From: Quadrisphaera sp.
GTDB taxonomy: Bacteria > Actinomycetota > Actinomycetes > Actinomycetales > Quadrisphaeraceae
Direction of reading: 5' to 3'
Length of the DNA: 7,255 nt
NCBI GenBank assembly: GCA_029258695.1
Contig: JARIBR010000096.1
Coordinates: 1-7,255, forward strand
Under the pieces are notes generated by a model. That model was not told where the DNA came from. It did not search any database and worked only from the letters and a program-made list of their open reading frames with translations. Each line of letters begins with the position of its first letter. Position 1 is the stretch's first letter. A program made the translations under genes and the position numbers. Of this stretch, positions 6,265-7,255 are shown piece by piece.

Positions 6265-6287
6265 TCATCGACATCATGTGTCGACGA
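6265..6287. promoter_or_regulatory. Inverted repeat upstream of the antitoxin (probable autoregulatory operator)
   Basis: TCGACA (6268-6273) and TGTCGA (6279-6284) are perfect reverse complements around a 5-nt spacer. Beyond one mismatch the symmetry continues for two more base pairs, so 8 of 9 positions match across 23 bp. A third half-site, TCGACA, lies at 6320-6325 just inside the gene, 52 bp from the first. The site is 26 bp before the antitoxin start and in the gap where its promoter must lie. Antitoxins of this type commonly repress their own operon, so an operator here is expected; the binding itself is inferred. Confidence 0.45.
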
Positions 6288-6294
6288 CCTCTAT

Positions 6295-6310
6295 GGGAGG
6301 GAAGGACAGG
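6295..6310 (+). promoter_or_regulatory. Purine-rich ribosome binding site of the antitoxin
   Basis: A 16-nt stretch, GGGAGGGAAGGACAGG, precedes the GTG at 6313. AAGGA (6302-6306) is 6 nt from it, ideal spacing. This decides the start at 6313 rather than an in-frame start at 6232, which would place the promoter region and inverted repeat inside the protein. Confidence 0.65.
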
Positions 6311-6312
6311 AC

Positions 6313-6921
6313 GTGAGCGTCGACACGTCGCCGACCCCGCGGCAGGTCGCTGCGGGGACGACTTCTGACGAGCGTGACGTGGCGGCGCAGGCGTTGAGCT
6401 CGTTCGCCGCTGGCGACCCGGTGGTCCTCGACGCCGAGCTGACGGCTGCGGCACGGGGCAGGGTGGCTGCTCTGGTGGGACAGCTGCTCCCGCCGTTGAG
6501 CAGCGTCATGCCGCGCGGGAGCGTGCTGCAGGCCCACCGGAACGCCGAGGCCCGCCTCGAGCTCGCCGAGAGGTACGGCGTCCTGACGTCGACCGAGCTC
6601 GCCGAGCGGGCCGGCTCGCGTGCCACCAACGCCGCCGCGACAGCGAACCGCTGGCGCACCCAGGGCAAGGTGTTCGCCGTGACGTGGGACGGGGCGAACG
6701 TCTACCCGGGCTTCCAGCTGGACGAGGAAGGCCGGACCCGTCCCGTCATCGCCCAGGTCATCGACGCCGCGGGTGATCGGCTCCAGGGATGGGACCTGGC
6801 ATTGTGGTTCACGTCGACCAACGCCTGGCTGGACGGTGCTCGCCCGGTCGACCTGCTCGACGAGTCGCCGGGTGACGTGCTGGACGCCGTCCGCTCAGCG
6901 GTCGCCGACGTCCCGGAGTGA
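6313..6921 (+). CDS. Antitoxin of a RES/Xre (MbcTA-like) toxin-antitoxin module
   Basis: A 202-aa protein from the GTG at 6313. Residues about 1-75 are poorly conserved-looking, Ala-rich and probably partly helical. About 76-120 (AERYGVLTSTELAERAGSRA and onward to a NRWRTQGKVFAV strand) read as a helix-turn-helix with a wing, suggesting DNA binding. YPGFQLD (131-137) leads into the C-terminal toxin-binding domain of the Xre/MbcA/ParS family (formerly DUF2384): GWDLALWFTSTNAWLDG (159-175), RPVDLL (177-182), then an Asp/Val-rich helix. In the family this domain covers the active site of the RES toxin. The toxin gene follows with a GTGA overlap, as expected for coupled production. Autorepression through the inverted repeat at 6265-6287 is inferred. 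More codons end in A or T than in the ole genes, which may mean separate acquisition. It is longer than the M. tuberculosis antitoxin MbcA, which lacks the HTH. Confidence 0.82.
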   Translation: MSVDTSPTPRQVAAGTTSDERDVAAQALSSFAAGDPVVLDAELTAAARGRVAALVGQLLPPLSSVMPRGSVLQAHRNAEARLELAERYGVLTSTELAERAGSRATNAAATANRWRTQGKVFAVTWDGANVYPGFQLDEEGRTRPVIAQVIDAAGDRLQGWDLALWFTSTNAWLDGARPVDLLDESPGDVLDAVRSAVADVPE

Positions 6922-7255
6922 GCGCCCCGCCACACCGGCCGGAGACGTATCCTCCGCCTCCCGAGGCGGAGGACACGGACCCGATGGTCCACACCTATGA
7001 CGCCGGCAGCCGGCTCGTCAGGGTCCACTCCGCTCATCGCGACGGCCATGCTTTCACCGACGTCAGCCGGGGTGCGCCACTGGCAGCGGGCCGCTTCAGT
7101 CCCTTCGTGCCGGACGGCACCGAACAGCACGTCTCGGTCCTCTACGCCGCGGAGGACTTCGAGGGAGCGGTCTCGGAGACGGTCTTCCACGACGTCCCCG
7201 TCCGGGGTGACCAGAGGGGCCCTCGTCTGCGCTTGCGGGACAGGGTGGCGACCAC
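6918..7255 (+). CDS. RES-domain toxin, predicted NAD+-degrading (5' part, runs off the window)
   Basis: The first 112 codons are visible; the gene continues past 7255. After a Pro-rich leader (1-22), the RES domain begins: RLVRVHSAHRDG with Arg35 (the family arginine), AGRFSPF (57-63), then VLYAAEDFEGAVSETVFHDVP (74-94) with Tyr76 and Glu87 (probably the family glutamate). The third signature residue, serine, should lie beyond the window. RES toxins such as MbcT of M. tuberculosis break down cellular NAD+ and stop growth unless bound by their antitoxin. The GTG at 6918 overlaps the antitoxin stop. An in-frame ATG at 6984 (Met23), with GGAGGA 10 nt upstream, is a real alternative that still keeps the whole RES core. 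A strong hairpin spans 6946-6977 between the two. Activity cannot be judged without the 3' end. Confidence 0.85.
   Translation, partial: MSAPPHRPETYPPPPEAEDTDPMVHTYDAGSRLVRVHSAHRDGHAFTDVSRGAPLAAGRFSPFVPDGTEQHVSVLYAAEDFEGAVSETVFHDVPVRGDQRGPRLRLRDRVAT
6946..6977. repeat. Long near-perfect inverted repeat in the first codons of the RES toxin
   Basis: TCCTCCGCCTC (6950-6960) and GAGGCGGAGGA (6963-6973) are exact 11-bp reverse complements separated by only CC. Beyond one mismatch, CGT (6946-6948) and ACG (6975-6977) extend the pairing, so the arms match at 14 of 15 positions. It begins 25 nt after the antitoxin stop. The 3' arm contains the GGAGGA that could serve as Shine-Dalgarno for the ATG at 6984. 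Confidence 0.8.

Noticed and set aside
6232..6312. N-terminal extension of the antitoxin from a GTG at 6232
   Set aside because: It would cover the inverted repeat and promoter region; the strong purine-rich ribosome binding site is placed for the GTG at 6313.
1..7255. CRISPR array, tRNA/rRNA genes, insertion sequence or attachment site
   Set aside because: No spaced identical repeats, cloverleaf, transposase/integrase motif or flanking direct repeats were seen on either strand.

Overview
The window is very GC-rich DNA with strongly G/C-biased third codon positions, frequent GTG starts and genes that overlap by four bases. This fits a high-GC actinobacterium (Actinomycetota). The fused oleBC gene supports this, since that architecture is known from actinobacteria. 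No genus can be assigned from the sequence alone. All supported genes lie on the + strand.

Region 1 (1-1113) is the 3' end of a carbohydrate ABC-importer operon: the last 58 codons of a MalF/UgpA-type permease, then a complete MalG/UgpE-type permease overlapping it by ATGA. Region 2 (1114-1262) is an intergenic gap holding a GC-rich hairpin (possible terminator), an 11-bp palindrome, a weak -10-like hexamer and the oleA ribosome binding site.

Region 3 (1263-6120) is a complete long-chain olefin (ole) operon: oleA (thiolase-fold head-to-head condensing enzyme), oleBC (one 938-residue polypeptide fusing the beta-lactone decarboxylase OleB to the beta-lactone synthetase OleC) and oleD (NADPH-dependent 2-alkyl-3-ketoacid reductase). 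Both internal junctions are GTGA overlaps, so the three genes are probably co-transcribed and translationally coupled. The pathway order is OleA (two acyl-CoAs to a 2-alkyl-3-ketoacid), OleD (ketone to alcohol), OleC (ATP-dependent beta-lactone closure), OleB (loss of CO2 to give an internal cis-alkene). Catalytic residues are present at every step examined, so the operon looks functional.

Region 4 (6121-6312) holds two hairpins that probably end the ole transcript, then an inverted repeat resembling an autoregulatory operator. Region 5 (6313-7255) is a RES/Xre-type (MbcTA-like) toxin-antitoxin module: an antitoxin with a putative HTH and a C-terminal toxin-binding domain, overlapping by GTGA a RES-domain toxin (predicted NAD+-degrading) that runs off the window. 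This module uses visibly more A/T-ending codons than the ole genes. A strong hairpin lies in the first codons of the toxin and contains a possible Shine-Dalgarno for an alternative internal start.

I see no wholly new system. Both modules belong to recognised families; the least expected details are regulatory structures, above all the toxin-proximal hairpin. No tRNA, rRNA, CRISPR array, insertion sequence or phage gene was seen.
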